Positions 16,227-25,383 of a DNA stretch of 64,000 nucleotides are shown here, piece by piece. The position numbers and the translations under genes are program-made. A model generated the notes under the pieces. That model saw nothing but the letters and a program-made list of their open reading frames with translations. It had not been told where the DNA came from and ran no database searches. Location: NCBI GenBank assembly GCA_963797565.1, contig CAWCPM010000011.1:209110-273109 (forward strand), read 5' to 3'. This DNA is from JAICYJ01 sp963797565. GTDB taxonomy: Bacteria; Actinomycetota; Thermoleophilia; Gaiellales; JAICJC01. The first letter of the stretch is position 1. Each line of letters starts with the position of its first letter.

Positions 16227-17351
16227 GTGACCGACATGAGACGCGTGCTGGTTGTTGCACCGACCCGGAGAGACCTGCTGAACCTTGCCGACGCCCGGGT
16301 GCTGGCGCGCTACGACCTCGTGTTCGAGGAGCGGCCCGGGGTGCACGGCGTGTTCGGCTCGAGCGACTCCACGGCGGCGCTGGCGGTGGTGGTGGCCGAC
16401 CGGCTGGGGCTGCCCGGGCCGGGGTACGAGGCGTTCATGCGCTGCCACGACAAGCTGGTCTCGCGGCGCATCCAGGCCGAGGCGGTGCCGGAGGCGACGC
16501 CGCGGTTCGCGCCGCTGGATGCGATGCGCCCGCCCGAGCGGCCGCCGCTGCCCTACCCGTTCTTCGTGAAGCCGGTGCAGGGCCACCTGTCGCAGCACGC
16601 CTACGAGGTGGACAGCGACGAGCGGCTGGCCGAGGTGCTGGCCGCAGCGCGGCGGGCCAGCTTCCGCCACCTGATCGCCGAGGAGCTGCTGTCGGGGCAC
16701 CTGGTCACGTTCGAGGGCTTCATGCACGACGGCGAGGTGACACCCGTGGGCGTGACCGATGCCGTGCTGCACGCCAACGGCATCAGCTTCCTGCGGTTCG
16801 AGTACCCCAGCAAGCTCCCGGCCGGGCCCCAGCAGCAGATGGCCGAGGTCGCCTCCCGGCTGATGCCCGCGCTGGGGTTCGACCAGTCGCTGTTCAACAT
16901 CGAGTTCTTCGTCGGGGCCGACGGACGCCTCACGATCGTCGAGGTGAACGGCCGGATGGCGTCGCAGTTCGCGCCGCTGGTGCGAGCCGTGCACGGCGTC
17001 TCCACGTATGAGCTGCAGCTGGAGCTGGCGGCCGGAGGCGGTCCGGTCATGCCGCCCGCCCGCCCGGATGTGGTGGCCGCCAGCTTCCTGCTCCGCAGCT
17101 ACCACGACGCGGTCGTGCGCGAGGTGCCCGACACGGCCGCGGTGGCCGAGGCATTCCCGGGCGCGTTCGTCGAGCTGCTGGTGCGCGAGGGGCAGCGTCT
17201 GAGCGAGAACGACGACGACGTGCTGTCCCATCGCCTGGCCGTGGTCGCACTCTCCGGCCCCGACCGCGAGTCGCTGATCGAGCGCTACCACCAGGCCGTC
17301 GAGCTGCTGCCCTTCGACCTGGCGCCGGTGCCGGCCCGGGTCGCTGGCTAG
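16227..17351 (+). CDS. ATP-grasp domain ligase
   Basis: 374 aa, likely soluble. The N-terminal third gives a Rossmann-like lead (RRVLVVAPTRRDLLNLAD). ATP-grasp features follow: a lysine in YPFFVKPVQGHLSQHAYEV, then EELLSGHLVTFEGF, and the metal/ATP segment FNIEFFVGADGRLTIVEVNGRMASQ near 225-250 with Glu and Asn ligands. Such enzymes join a carboxylate to an amine or thiol with ATP; stand-alone ones make dipeptides, siderophores or cofactors. GTG start with AAGGAC upstream. The substrate cannot be told from sequence; the MetE-like gene upstream may share a pathway. Confidence 0.87.
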   Translation: MTDMRRVLVVAPTRRDLLNLADARVLARYDLVFEERPGVHGVFGSSDSTAALAVVVADRLGLPGPGYEAFMRCHDKLVSRRIQAEAVPEATPRFAPLDAMRPPERPPLPYPFFVKPVQGHLSQHAYEVDSDERLAEVLAAARRASFRHLIAEELLSGHLVTFEGFMHDGEVTPVGVTDAVLHANGISFLRFEYPSKLPAGPQQQMAEVASRLMPALGFDQSLFNIEFFVGADGRLTIVEVNGRMASQFAPLVRAVHGVSTYELQLELAAGGGPVMPPARPDVVAASFLLRSYHDAVVREVPDTAAVAEAFPGAFVELLVREGQRLSENDDDVLSHRLAVVALSGPDRESLIERYHQAVELLPFDLAPVPARVAG

Positions 17352-17353
17352 CT

Positions 17354-17824
17354 CTATCTTAAACTCTCGCCGTCCCAGTAGCCGACCGAGTCCGCCTTGC
17401 GCGCGATCAGATCGTCGCCCTCGCCGCCGCTGAACAGCAGCACCTTCTGGCTGTCGGGGAACACCGCCACCGCCGGCCGGCTCTTGGTCGACAGGATCAC
17501 CATCCGGGCCGGCGCGTCGCCGGTGTTGACAACGCGGTGCCCGCCGTCCGGCCCCTCCGGGAAGCAGACCAGGTCACCCGCCGCCAGAGCGTGATCCCCA
17601 TCGGGGTCGCGCAGCGTTGCCGACCCAGACACCAGCAGCAGCCACTCCTCGCAGCCGTACTCGTAGTGGTAGGGGAAGCTGGCCTCGCCCGGCGGCAGCT
17701 CGTACAGGGTCGCGCCCATCCGCGCCGCGCCGATCGCCGGCCCCAGCTCCGCTGCGCGCCAGCTGTAGCCGGGCTGATCCTGTGTCAGGTTGAACTCCGG
17801 CTGGTTGATGTTGACGCGTCGCAT
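17354..17824 (-). CDS. Cupin domain protein
   Basis: 156 aa, a single beta-barrel cupin. Motif 1 is visible as PYHYEYGCEEWLLLVSGSATL (His, His/Tyr, Glu as metal ligands) and motif 2 as FPEGPDGGHRVVNTG with a His. The ATG follows GAGGGGAGCG 12 bp after the Eis-like gene's stop, so it ends the leftward operon that begins with the phosphoribulokinase-like gene. Possible isomerase, dioxygenase or sugar-binding role; unassigned. Its stop is 2 bp from the stop of the convergent ATP-grasp gene. Confidence 0.88.
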   Translation of the reverse strand: MRRVNINQPEFNLTQDQPGYSWRAAELGPAIGAARMGATLYELPPGEASFPYHYEYGCEEWLLLVSGSATLRDPDGDHALAAGDLVCFPEGPDGGHRVVNTGDAPARMVILSTKSRPAVAVFPDSQKVLLFSGGEGDDLIARKADSVGYWDGESLR

Positions 17825-17836
17825 GTCGCTCCCCTC

Positions 17837-19040
17837 TTAGAACTCGAAGCTGCACCAGGGCTCGCGCTCGGCCCTGAACATCGAATCGGCCCGCAGGCAG
17901 GCGCCGGGCACGAGCTCGCGCAGCCGCATCGCCTCGCGGAGAGCCGTGAACCGGTAGCCGCCCAGGAACGTGGAGGCAAGCGCCGGGGCGTCCAGCGCGA
18001 TCTCGGGCTCGCCGGCCGGTGGGCGCGCAGCTCCCCTCCCCGTCGCGCACCTCGAGCAGCAGGGCGGCCCCGTCCAGCTCCAGCACCAGCTCGCCGTCCG
18101 CCAGATAGCGGCGCGCCTCCAGCGCGGCGGACGCGTCCAGCAGCGACAGCCACAGCCCGTCGGCGATCTGCTTGACGTGGTGGTAGCGCCACTCGGCCAG
18201 CAGCCAGCGGATCGGGTCGTCGAGCGGGCGGTTGTAGATCTGCACCGAGTTGGTCAGCTCGACGTCGAGCAGGTAGCGCCAGATCGCGGCCGCCGCCTCG
18301 GGCGCCGCCGTCAGCAGCGCCTGCACCTGGACCTGCCCCTGCGGCAGCACCTCGTGCGTCCACTCGCTCTTCACCCGGTAGCTGGCGAACCCGTCGTAGC
18401 CGCCGCCGACGGCGCGGTGGGCGATCCGGAACTCGTCGTGCTCGGCCACCGTGAACATCTCGGCGATGTCCGCGTCGTCGCGATCGAGCTCGCCGGGGAT
18501 CTCCAGCCGCGATCGCTCCAGCACCTCGCGGACGACCGCGACCGGGGAGGGATCGCGCAGCAGCTCGATGCGCCCGGGATCCTGGAACGGCACCGCGAAG
18601 GCGCCGTGGTTGCTGTCCACCACGGCCTCGGCCACGGTCAGCGTCGCGGGCCCGTAGCCGAAGCGATGGTAGATGTCGGTGGCGGCCGCGAACAGCCCCG
18701 ACACCGGCAGGCCCTGCTCGCGCATGTCCGCGTGTTGGCGATCGAACATCGCCCGCAGCGCACCTCTGCGGCGATGGGTCGGAAGCACGCCCGCCCACGT
18801 CAGCCCGCGCATGGGCACGGCCCGCCCACCGGGCACGGTCATGTGGAACGGCTGGTCGACGCTGACGCCGATCATCTCGCCGCCGTCGAAGGCTGCCACG
18901 CAGTTCACCCGCTGAAGGAACGGCACCATCAGCTTCTCGAGCTTCTCCTCCTCCCAGTGGTAGCCGAACGCGGTGGCGTGGACCGTGGCGAACTCCCGCA
19001 GCTCGTCCGGCTCGTGCACTGTGCGGACGGTCAGGCTCAC
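17837..19040 (-). pseudogene. Eis-like GNAT N-acetyltransferase, +1 frameshift near the C-terminus
   Basis: Acetyl-CoA-dependent N-acetyltransferase of the Eis type: N-terminal GNAT domain with the acetyl-CoA loop VLPTHRRRGALRAMF near residue 85, a second degenerate GNAT domain, and a C-terminal sterol-carrier-like domain. Reading is clean to LLLEVRDGEGS and then breaks in GGCCGGC at about 18011-18020. One extra base restores GEPEIALDAPALASTFLGGY and the expected end REPWCSFEF with the terminal Phe. Span is 3n+1, so the corrected length is 400 aa, normal for Eis. The GTG start overlaps the upstream stop (GTGA). Function is probably acetylation of an amine, with drug resistance a possible effect. 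Confidence 0.87.
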
Positions 19041-19912
19041 GGACGCACGGAGCGACGCTTCGCGATCCGCGCCAGCGCGCTCACATCCTCGTCGCCGTGT
19101 CCCTCGCCGATCAGGTCGTCCTCCTCGGCCAGCACCACCTGCGACACGCCCAGGTCGAGACCCAGGCGCCCGGCCTCGTCCAGCGCGATCGCCACGTCCT
19201 TGCGGTGCAGCGAGACCTTGAACCCGAGCGGGTAGCTGTCGTCGACCATGTTCTGGCCCCTGTTCGCCAGCACCCACGACGACGCGGCTCCAGCCGACAG
19301 CGCCTCCATCAGCTGCTCCAGCGGCAGGCCGGCGGCCTGCGCCAGCGCGATGCCCTCGCCCACGGTGGCATAGGTGCCCGCGATCATCACCTGGTTCACC
19401 GCCTTGGCCATCTGGCCGGAGCCGCTGGGGCCAAGGTGCGTGATGCGCTTGCCGAACGCCTGCAGGATCGGCTGCGCCCGCTCGACGTGCTCGGGCGCGC
19501 CGCCCACGAAGATGGTGAGGGTGCCGTTCTGGGCGCCCTCCGACCCTCCGGACACCGGCGCGTCCACCAGGCCGATGCCCTGCGCGGCCAGGCGCTCGGC
19601 CAGCTCGGCCGTTGCCGAGGGAGACACCGTCGAGCAGTCGACCACGGTGCCGCCGGCGGCCAGCCCCAGCGCGACGCCGTCGTCGCCGAACAGCACGGCC
19701 TCCAGGTCGGGCGTGTCGGAGACGCAGATCAGCACCGCGTCGGCTCCGGCGGCAGCCTCGGCCGGCGTGGCGGCCCGGGCGGCGCCGCGCTCGGCCAGCG
19801 GCAGCTCGCGCTCGCGCGTGCGGTTGTGGACAGTCACCTCGTGGCCGGCGTCCAGCAGGTGGCCCGCCATGGGTGCGCCCATCGTCCCCAGTCCGATCAC
19901 GGCTACGCGCAT
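19037..19912 (-). CDS. 3-hydroxyisobutyrate dehydrogenase-family reductase
   Basis: NAD(P)-dependent beta-hydroxyacid dehydrogenase, 291 aa. The Rossmann motif is GLGTMG at 7-12. The substrate-binding signature DAPVSGGSEGAQNGTL is near 117-132 and the catalytic lysine is in GQMAKAVNQ near 170. Members act on 3-hydroxyisobutyrate, tartronate semialdehyde, gamma-hydroxybutyrate or similar; the sequence does not separate them. In an operon with the kinase upstream (12-bp gap) and the Eis-like gene downstream (GTGA overlap). Tartronate semialdehyde reduction would fit a glycolate/photorespiration link with the kinase, but that is inference. Confidence 0.9.
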   Translation of the reverse strand: MRVAVIGLGTMGAPMAGHLLDAGHEVTVHNRTRERELPLAERGAARAATPAEAAAGADAVLICVSDTPDLEAVLFGDDGVALGLAAGGTVVDCSTVSPSATAELAERLAAQGIGLVDAPVSGGSEGAQNGTLTIFVGGAPEHVERAQPILQAFGKRITHLGPSGSGQMAKAVNQVMIAGTYATVGEGIALAQAAGLPLEQLMEALSAGAASSWVLANRGQNMVDDSYPLGFKVSLHRKDVAIALDEAGRLGLDLGVSQVVLAEEDDLIGEGHGDEDVSALARIAKRRSVRP

Positions 19913-19924
19913 AGGAGCGCGATT

Positions 19925-20863
19925 CTAGCCCGAGCGGGTCGCCGCCTCGGCTCCACCCATGGCGACCTTGGCCCGCGCCGTCACCAGGTGGTAGAGCACC
20001 AGCAGCTGCACGATCGCGAGCGAGTCGCTGCGGTTGAGGTCGGTGCCGAGCGTGAACTCGCCCAGGCGCTCCGAGCGCAGGTGGCTTGCGAAGTGCATGT
20101 GCTCCCAGATCCGCTCCTCGAGCTCGAGCGCCGTCGCGGCCGGCAGCCGGCCCGGCACCCGCAGGTCCTGCTCGCCGTCGGCGCCCACCAGCGACAGCCC
20201 CTGCTCGGGGTCGTCGCCGACGACGTCCGACAGGTCGGGGTGCGGCAGGCCGGGGCGCAGCAGCAGGTGCGCGTCCAGGTGCGTGGAGTCGGGGTCGTCC
20301 TTGGCGCCGGGCGGGTCGGCGAACCGGACAACCATGTCGGCGTGGTGCCGCTGGGGGCGGATGTACTGCTCGGAGTCGGGCTCGCGCCGGTCGAGCTCGT
20401 CGAGCACCTGGTTGGTGGTGTAGCCGCGCCGCGAGCAGTCGCGCACCACCTTCCACCGGCGGCGCAGGCTCTCGGGAGGGTCGAGGAAGACGCGGATGTC
20501 GAAGCAGTCGCGGAGCGCGTCGGTGTGGTAGCCGAGCAGCCCCTCCACGATCAGGAAGCGTCCCGGCGTGAGGTAGGCGGGCGGCGCGAACGTTCCGTCC
20601 GAGTGCCGGTAGACCGGCTTCATGATCGCCTCGCCCCGCCGCAGCAGCATCAGGTGCTGACCCATGATGTCCATGTGGTTGCAGCCCGGATCGAGCGGCG
20701 TCACGCCCATGTCGGCCCGCTGCGAGCGGTCGTACCGGTGGTAGTCGTCCAGGCAGACGTGCGAGACCTGCTCCTGGCCCAGCACGCGCACCAGCCCCCG
20801 CGTCAGTGTGGTCTTGCCGCTCGCGGAGTCACCCACGACGCCAAGGATGATCGGGCGTGGCAT
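19925..20863 (-). CDS. Phosphoribulokinase / uridine kinase family protein
   Basis: P-loop kinase, 312 aa. Walker A GDSASGKTT is at 11-19, followed by CLDDYHRYDRSQR, NHMDIMGQHL and KPVYRHSDGTF, all typical of phosphoribulokinase rather than uridine kinase. IVEGLLGYHTDALRDCFD is the Walker B region. Phosphoribulokinase makes ribulose 1,5-bisphosphate for the Calvin cycle. The divergent LysR gene beside it resembles CbbR, the usual regulator, which supports the assignment. No RuBisCO gene lies in the window, so carbon fixation cannot be claimed. First gene of a four-gene leftward operon. Confidence 0.87.
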   Translation of the reverse strand: MPRPIILGVVGDSASGKTTLTRGLVRVLGQEQVSHVCLDDYHRYDRSQRADMGVTPLDPGCNHMDIMGQHLMLLRRGEAIMKPVYRHSDGTFAPPAYLTPGRFLIVEGLLGYHTDALRDCFDIRVFLDPPESLRRRWKVVRDCSRRGYTTNQVLDELDRREPDSEQYIRPQRHHADMVVRFADPPGAKDDPDSTHLDAHLLLRPGLPHPDLSDVVGDDPEQGLSLVGADGEQDLRVPGRLPAATALELEERIWEHMHFASHLRSERLGEFTLGTDLNRSDSLAIVQLLVLYHLVTARAKVAMGGAEAATRSG

Positions 20864-20947
20864 CGATCCACTCTACCCGGAGCCGATACACACGAACACT
20901 GCAACCACGATTGAACGCTCGGCCGACACTGATAACCTCGCCTTGCA

Positions 20948-21823
20948 ATGACGTTCGGCCAGCTGAACACATTCCTGGCGCTCGCCCGTGCCGGCTCGGT
21001 GCGCGGGGCGGCGGCGGCGCTGGTGGTGACCGAGCCGGCCGTGTCGGCGGCGGTGGGCGCACTGCAGCGCGACCTCGGCGTGGAGCTGGTGACCCGGCAG
21101 GGCCGCGGCATCATGCTGACGCCGGCCGGTGACACGCTGGCCCGCTACGCCGCCGAGCTGCTGGGGCTGCGCGACCAGGCGCTGCGCGAGATCCGGGAGG
21201 TGCGGGCGCTGCGACTGGCGGCGGTCACCACCGCCGGCGAGTACGTCGTGCCGCCGCTGCTGAAGGCGTTCATGGCCGGCCACCCGAACGTGGACGTGTC
21301 GCTCGAGGTCGGAAACCGCGCCGAGGTGTACGAGCGGCTGACGCAGCGCCAGGTCGACCTGGCGATCGGCGGCAGCCCACCGGCCGGCTCCGGAATCAGC
21401 GGCCAGCCGTTCCTCGACTACCGCCTGGTGGTGGTGGCCGCCGCCGACCATCCGGTCGCGGATCCCGCGGACGAGACGTGGCTGCTGCGTGAGCGCGGGT
21501 CGGGCACGCGCGCAACGGTCGAGGCGTTTCTGGTCGAGGCCGGGATAGCGCCCCGCTCCACCCTCACGCTGGGCTCGAACGGCGCCGTCAAGCAGGCGGT
21601 GCTGGTGGGGCTTGGCATCACCCTGCTCTCCGACCACGCCGCCGGTGCCGAGCTGGCGTCCGGCTCGCTGGTGCCGGTTGCGATGCCCGGCGCCCCGCTC
21701 GAGCGCTCCTGGTTCGTGCTACGGCGTGAGAGCGGCCCGATCCTGCCGGAGGCATCCTCCTTCAGCGCGTTCTGCCGGTCGCCGGAGGCCGCGGCCGCGG
21801 TGCTGGCCGCGATCGGCCCGTGA
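20948..21823 (+). CDS. LysR family regulator, CbbR-like
   Basis: 291 aa. The N-terminal helix-turn-helix (TFGQLNTFLALARAGSVRGA, then TEPAVSAAVGALQRDLG) is classic LysR, with the periplasmic-binding-protein-like effector domain from about residue 90. The effector part (GEYVVPPLLKAFMAGHPNVDV) resembles CbbR proteins that sense Calvin-cycle intermediates or NADPH. It is divergent from the phosphoribulokinase-like gene with 84 bp between the two starts, the normal layout for a LysR regulator and its target. No clear T-N11-A pair could be fixed by eye in that gap. Confidence 0.88.
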   Translation: MTFGQLNTFLALARAGSVRGAAAALVVTEPAVSAAVGALQRDLGVELVTRQGRGIMLTPAGDTLARYAAELLGLRDQALREIREVRALRLAAVTTAGEYVVPPLLKAFMAGHPNVDVSLEVGNRAEVYERLTQRQVDLAIGGSPPAGSGISGQPFLDYRLVVVAAADHPVADPADETWLLRERGSGTRATVEAFLVEAGIAPRSTLTLGSNGAVKQAVLVGLGITLLSDHAAGAELASGSLVPVAMPGAPLERSWFVLRRESGPILPEASSFSAFCRSPEAAAAVLAAIGP

Positions 21824-22107
21824 CCGGCACGTGACAGCGAATGGTGCAACGAACCTCACGCCGCCGTGACGATCCCACCGCCACGCGTCACGATTCACAC
21901 CGCCCGTCCGGCATCAACATCACGGCCCTGACCGGGCCACCTCGCAACCATGCGGGCACGCATCACCGTCCGGTAACGACCCTCACGATCCCGTTCCGGA
22001 CCGCCCACGCCGCCCGGGTCGGGGTTTGACACCGTTAAGAGCGCGCCGGGCGTTGCACGTCTGAGTGGGAGCCGTGACCGATCGTCGCGGAGTCGATACT
22101 CCGGTCG
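21824..22107. other. Intergenic stretch, no supported gene
   Basis: 284 bp between the LysR gene and the end of the convergent DMT-family exporter. Contains scattered CACGAT/TCACG words and a TTGACA-like box near 22027, but no convincing gene, hairpin terminator or repeat. Confidence 0.5.
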
Positions 22108-23077
22108 CTATGCGCTGCGCTCGGCGACCGGCGACACCGGCTCGGCCGAGTCGATCACCACCTGCCGGCGTCGCCGGCTGGACGACCGGTCCGACACCGC
22201 GACCGCCACGGCCGCCACGATCACCGCCGTCGCGATCAGGGTCGTCGCCGTGAGCTGCTCGTTCGCCAGCGCCCAGCCGAGGAACACCGCCACCACCGGG
22301 TTCACGAACGCGTAGGTCGCCACCCGCGTGGGCGCGACGTGGCCGAGCAGCCAGATGTAGGCGGTGAAGGTGACCACCGTCCCGAGCAGCACCAGGTAGA
22401 GCAGGCCCGGCGAGCGAGCGGCCGCTGACCTGCGACAGCTGCAGATCCTGCGCCTCGCCGGACGCGAACGAGACGGCCACCAGCACCAGCCCGCCCACCA
22501 GCAGCGGCGCACCCGCTGCCGCCATCGGCGATGCGGGCAGCGGCACCCTGCGGGTGGCGATCGTGCCGACCGCCCACGAGAAGGCGGCCAGCAGCAGCAA
22601 CGCGGCATCGGTCGCCGACAGGCCGCCGCCGCTGGTCTTTCCCGCCACCAGCAGTGCCACGCCGAGGAACGCGGCGAACAGGGCCAGCGCGGTGCGCGGC
22701 GAGGGCCGGCCGGACGCCAGGAAACCCCAGGCCAGCAGCGGCACGAAAAGCGGGATGGTGGCGAGGCAGAGCGCCGAGATGCCGGACGGGACGAACTGCT
22801 CCTCGCGCGCCAGCACTGCGTGGCAGCCGACGAACAGGAACAGCCCGACGGCGCCGGAGCCCAGCCACTCGGCCGGCTGTGGCCATGCCGAGTCCGGCTC
22901 GCGCAGGCGCGACAGGCCCAGCAGGATGCCGCCCCCGACCAGGCAGCGCACCGCCATCATCGGAAACGGCGGGATCGTCTCGACCGCCCAGGCGATGGCC
23001 AGGAAGGTCGAGCCCCAGACCAGGTAGATGGCCGCGAACGCGGCCACCACCCGCGGTTCGGGCAACGAGGAGGGCAT
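22108..23077 (-). pseudogene. EamA/DMT-superfamily exporter, frameshifted by a 4-bp tandem duplication
   Basis: Inner-membrane exporter with two EamA halves and about ten membrane helices, as in RhaT/YdcZ-like metabolite exporters. The first 6-7 helices read cleanly from MPSSLPEPRVVAAFAAIYLVWG to LQLSQVSGRS. The frame then changes near 22404-22420, where the coding strand reads CGCTCGCTCGCC. Removing one 4-base copy (or one base) restores SPGLLYLVLLGTVVTFTAYIW and a normal end. Span is 3n+1; the corrected length is about 321 aa. Last gene of the CBS-to-exporter operon. Substrate unknown, perhaps an amino acid given the adjacent pruA. Confidence 0.85.
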
Positions 23078-23111
23078 CGCCGTAGGCTAGTGAGACACCT
23101 ACGTGCGGGCG

Positions 23112-23730
23112 CTACCCGCCGGTCGCGGCGGCCCGCCGTATGGCCAGCAGATCGCGGTCGCCGACCCGGGTGATACGGGCGCCCACCACCGTCCGGCCGT
23201 AGGCGGCCGCGTCCGCCTTCACAGCCTTGGCCTGGATCGTGATCTTGCGCTCTTCGAGCGTGAAGGTGAGGGCGAACTCGTCGCCCGCCGCCATCTGCAG
23301 TTCGATCGAGAACTGCACGCCGGACTCCGACAGGTCGTCCACGCGCACGTCGTACTCGTTGCCCTCGACGGCGTACTGGCAGAAGATCGCGGTCATACAC
23401 CGCCGGAATGCGAAGCTCCACCCGCGTCGCCTGCCGCCCCGCACCGTCCTCGCTGATCTCGACCAGGGCGAGCACCCCGATCGCCTGTTCGAACGAGTGG
23501 TACTCGGCCTCGGTCAGCTCGAACCGCGCCGTCCACGGCTGGTCGCCGACCGCAAAGCGGAGGGTCAGCTGCTCGACCCCGCCCATCTGCAGCCGCGGCA
23601 GGTAGGCCCGCAGCATCAGGCCGTCCAGCTGGAACGGGTCGCACAGCAGCTGCTTGCCATCCTGCGAGGTCGCCGATACGCCGGTGCGCCCCGGCAGCGA
23701 TGCCATCGCTCGCGCGGCCGCCCCTTCCAC
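23112..23730 (-). pseudogene. PilZ-domain protein (possible c-di-GMP receptor), +1 frameshift
   Basis: The N-terminal half (GTG start 23730) is a YcgR-like beta domain: LLCDPFQLDGLMLRAYLPRL, then ELTEAEYHSFEQAIGVL. Frame changes at about 23397 inside GTGTATGACC. The second half continues MTAIFCQYAVEGNEYDVRVDDLSESGVQFSIEL, a PilZ domain with its D-S-SxxG-type motif (DDLSESGVQF). The upstream RxxxR is weakly seen as RQATRVELR. One extra base accounts for the split (span 3n+1); the corrected length is about 205 aa. It starts 2 bp after the pruA stop, so the genes are co-transcribed. c-di-GMP binding is inferred from family only. Confidence 0.8.
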
Positions 23731-23731
23731 G

Positions 23732-25363
23732 CTACTCCTCGGCCATGAACGGATACCGATAGTCGGCCGCCGGCACGAACGTCTCCTTGATCGTGCGCGG
23801 GCTCGTCCACCGGATCAGGTTCCACATCGAGCCGGCCTTGTCGTTGGTGCCGGACGCGCGGGCGCCGCCGAACGGCTGCTGCCCGACCACCGCGCCGGTC
23901 GGCTTGTCGTTCACGTAGAAGTTGCCGGCGGCGTCGCGCAGCGCGTCGTGCGCCTGCGAGATCGCGGACCGGTCGGTCGCGAACACGGCGCCGGTGAGGG
24001 CGTAGGGCGAGGTCGTGTTGACCACGTCGAGCGTGTCGTCGAACCGCTTCTCGTCGTACACGTAGGCGGTCACGACCGGCCCGAACAGCTCCCGCTGCAT
24101 CAGGTCGAACGAGGGATCCTTGGTTGCGATCACGGTCGGCCTGACGAAGTAGCCGTCGCTGTCGTCGGCGTCTCCACCGACCACGATCTCGGCGTCGTCC
24201 GACTTCTTGACCATGTCGAACGCGTCCGCCTGGGTGGTGTATGCGCTCTCATCGATCACCGCGCCCATGAAGTTGCGGAAGTCCTCGATCGGGCCCATGC
24301 GGATGGTCGGCACCTCGGTCTCCAGCTCCTCCCGGATCTGCGGCCACAGGTTGGACGGCGCGTACACACGCGAGGCCGCCGAGCACTTCTGGCCCTGGTA
24401 CTCGAACGCTCCCCGCAGGATCGCGGTGGCGACGGCCTGGGGGTCGGCCGACTTGTGGGCGAGGATGAAGTCCTTGCCGCCCGTCTCGCCGACGATGCGC
24501 GGGTACCCGTGGTAGCCGGCGATGTTGTCGCCGACCGTCTTCCACATCGACTGGAACACCGCCGTCGAGCCGGTGAAGTGGATGCCGGCCAGCTCCGGCG
24601 AGCGCAGGGCGGCGTCGCCGATCTCGGCGCCCGATCCGAGCACCATGTTGATCACGCCCGGCGGCAGGCCGGCCTGCTCGAGCAGCTTCATCAGGAAGTA
24701 CGTCGAGTAGACCGCGGTCGAGGCCGGCTTCAGGATCACGGTGTTGCCCATCAGGGCGGGAGCGCCCGACAGGTTGCCGGCGATCGCGGTGAAGTTGAAC
24801 GGCGCCACGGCGAACACGAAGCCCTCCAGCGGCCGGTACTCCATCCGGTTCCAGATGCCCGGCGATGAGCGCGGCTGCTCCTCCATGATCCGCCGCATGT
24901 ACGTCGGGTTGAAGCGCCAGAAGTCGGCGAGCTCGCAGGCCGCGTCGATCTCGGCCTGGTAGACGGTCTTCGACTGCCCCAGCATGGTGGCGGCGTTGAT
25001 GGTGTCGCGCCACGGCCCGGTCAGGAGGTCGGCGGCCCGCAGGAACACGGCGGCACGCTCGTCCCACGAGGTGCGCGACCATTCCTTGTGGGCGTCGCGG
25101 GCCGCTGCGATCGCCTGCTCGACCTGCTCGGCGCCGCCCTTGTGGTACTCGGCCAGCACGTGCTGCTTGGCGTGCGGCTTGACGGACTTGGCGGTGGTGC
25201 CGGTGCGCACCTCCTTGCCGCCGATGATCATCGGGATCTCGATCTGCTGGCCGTCCATCTCGGACAGCTTCTGCTTGAGGCTCGTGCGCTCGGGGGAGCC
25301 GGGCGCGTAGTCGCGCACCGGCTCGTTGTACGGAGTGGGGAGGTTGAAGATGCCTGTGCTCAT
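23732..25363 (-). CDS. pruA: L-glutamate gamma-semialdehyde (1-pyrroline-5-carboxylate) dehydrogenase
   Basis: NAD-dependent oxidation of glutamate semialdehyde to glutamate, the second step of proline catabolism; 543 aa, the normal length for the stand-alone RocA/PruA form. The catalytic Cys lies in EYQGQKCSAASR (about 330) and the general base Glu in VGETGGKDF (about 296). FNFTAIAGNLSGAPALMGN and FVRPTVI are typical of this subfamily. No proline dehydrogenase gene is in the window. It belongs to a leftward operon with a CBS protein and zinc-ribbon protein upstream and a PilZ gene downstream. Confidence 0.95.
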   Translation of the reverse strand: MSTGIFNLPTPYNEPVRDYAPGSPERTSLKQKLSEMDGQQIEIPMIIGGKEVRTGTTAKSVKPHAKQHVLAEYHKGGAEQVEQAIAAARDAHKEWSRTSWDERAAVFLRAADLLTGPWRDTINAATMLGQSKTVYQAEIDAACELADFWRFNPTYMRRIMEEQPRSSPGIWNRMEYRPLEGFVFAVAPFNFTAIAGNLSGAPALMGNTVILKPASTAVYSTYFLMKLLEQAGLPPGVINMVLGSGAEIGDAALRSPELAGIHFTGSTAVFQSMWKTVGDNIAGYHGYPRIVGETGGKDFILAHKSADPQAVATAILRGAFEYQGQKCSAASRVYAPSNLWPQIREELETEVPTIRMGPIEDFRNFMGAVIDESAYTTQADAFDMVKKSDDAEIVVGGDADDSDGYFVRPTVIATKDPSFDLMQRELFGPVVTAYVYDEKRFDDTLDVVNTTSPYALTGAVFATDRSAISQAHDALRDAAGNFYVNDKPTGAVVGQQPFGGARASGTNDKAGSMWNLIRWTSPRTIKETFVPAADYRYPFMAEE

Positions 25364-25383
25364 GGCGGCAAGCCTACCTCTCG

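Noticed and set aside
19925..20863. Claim of a Calvin cycle operon
   Set aside because: No RuBisCO or other Calvin genes are in the window; only the kinase and LysR support it.
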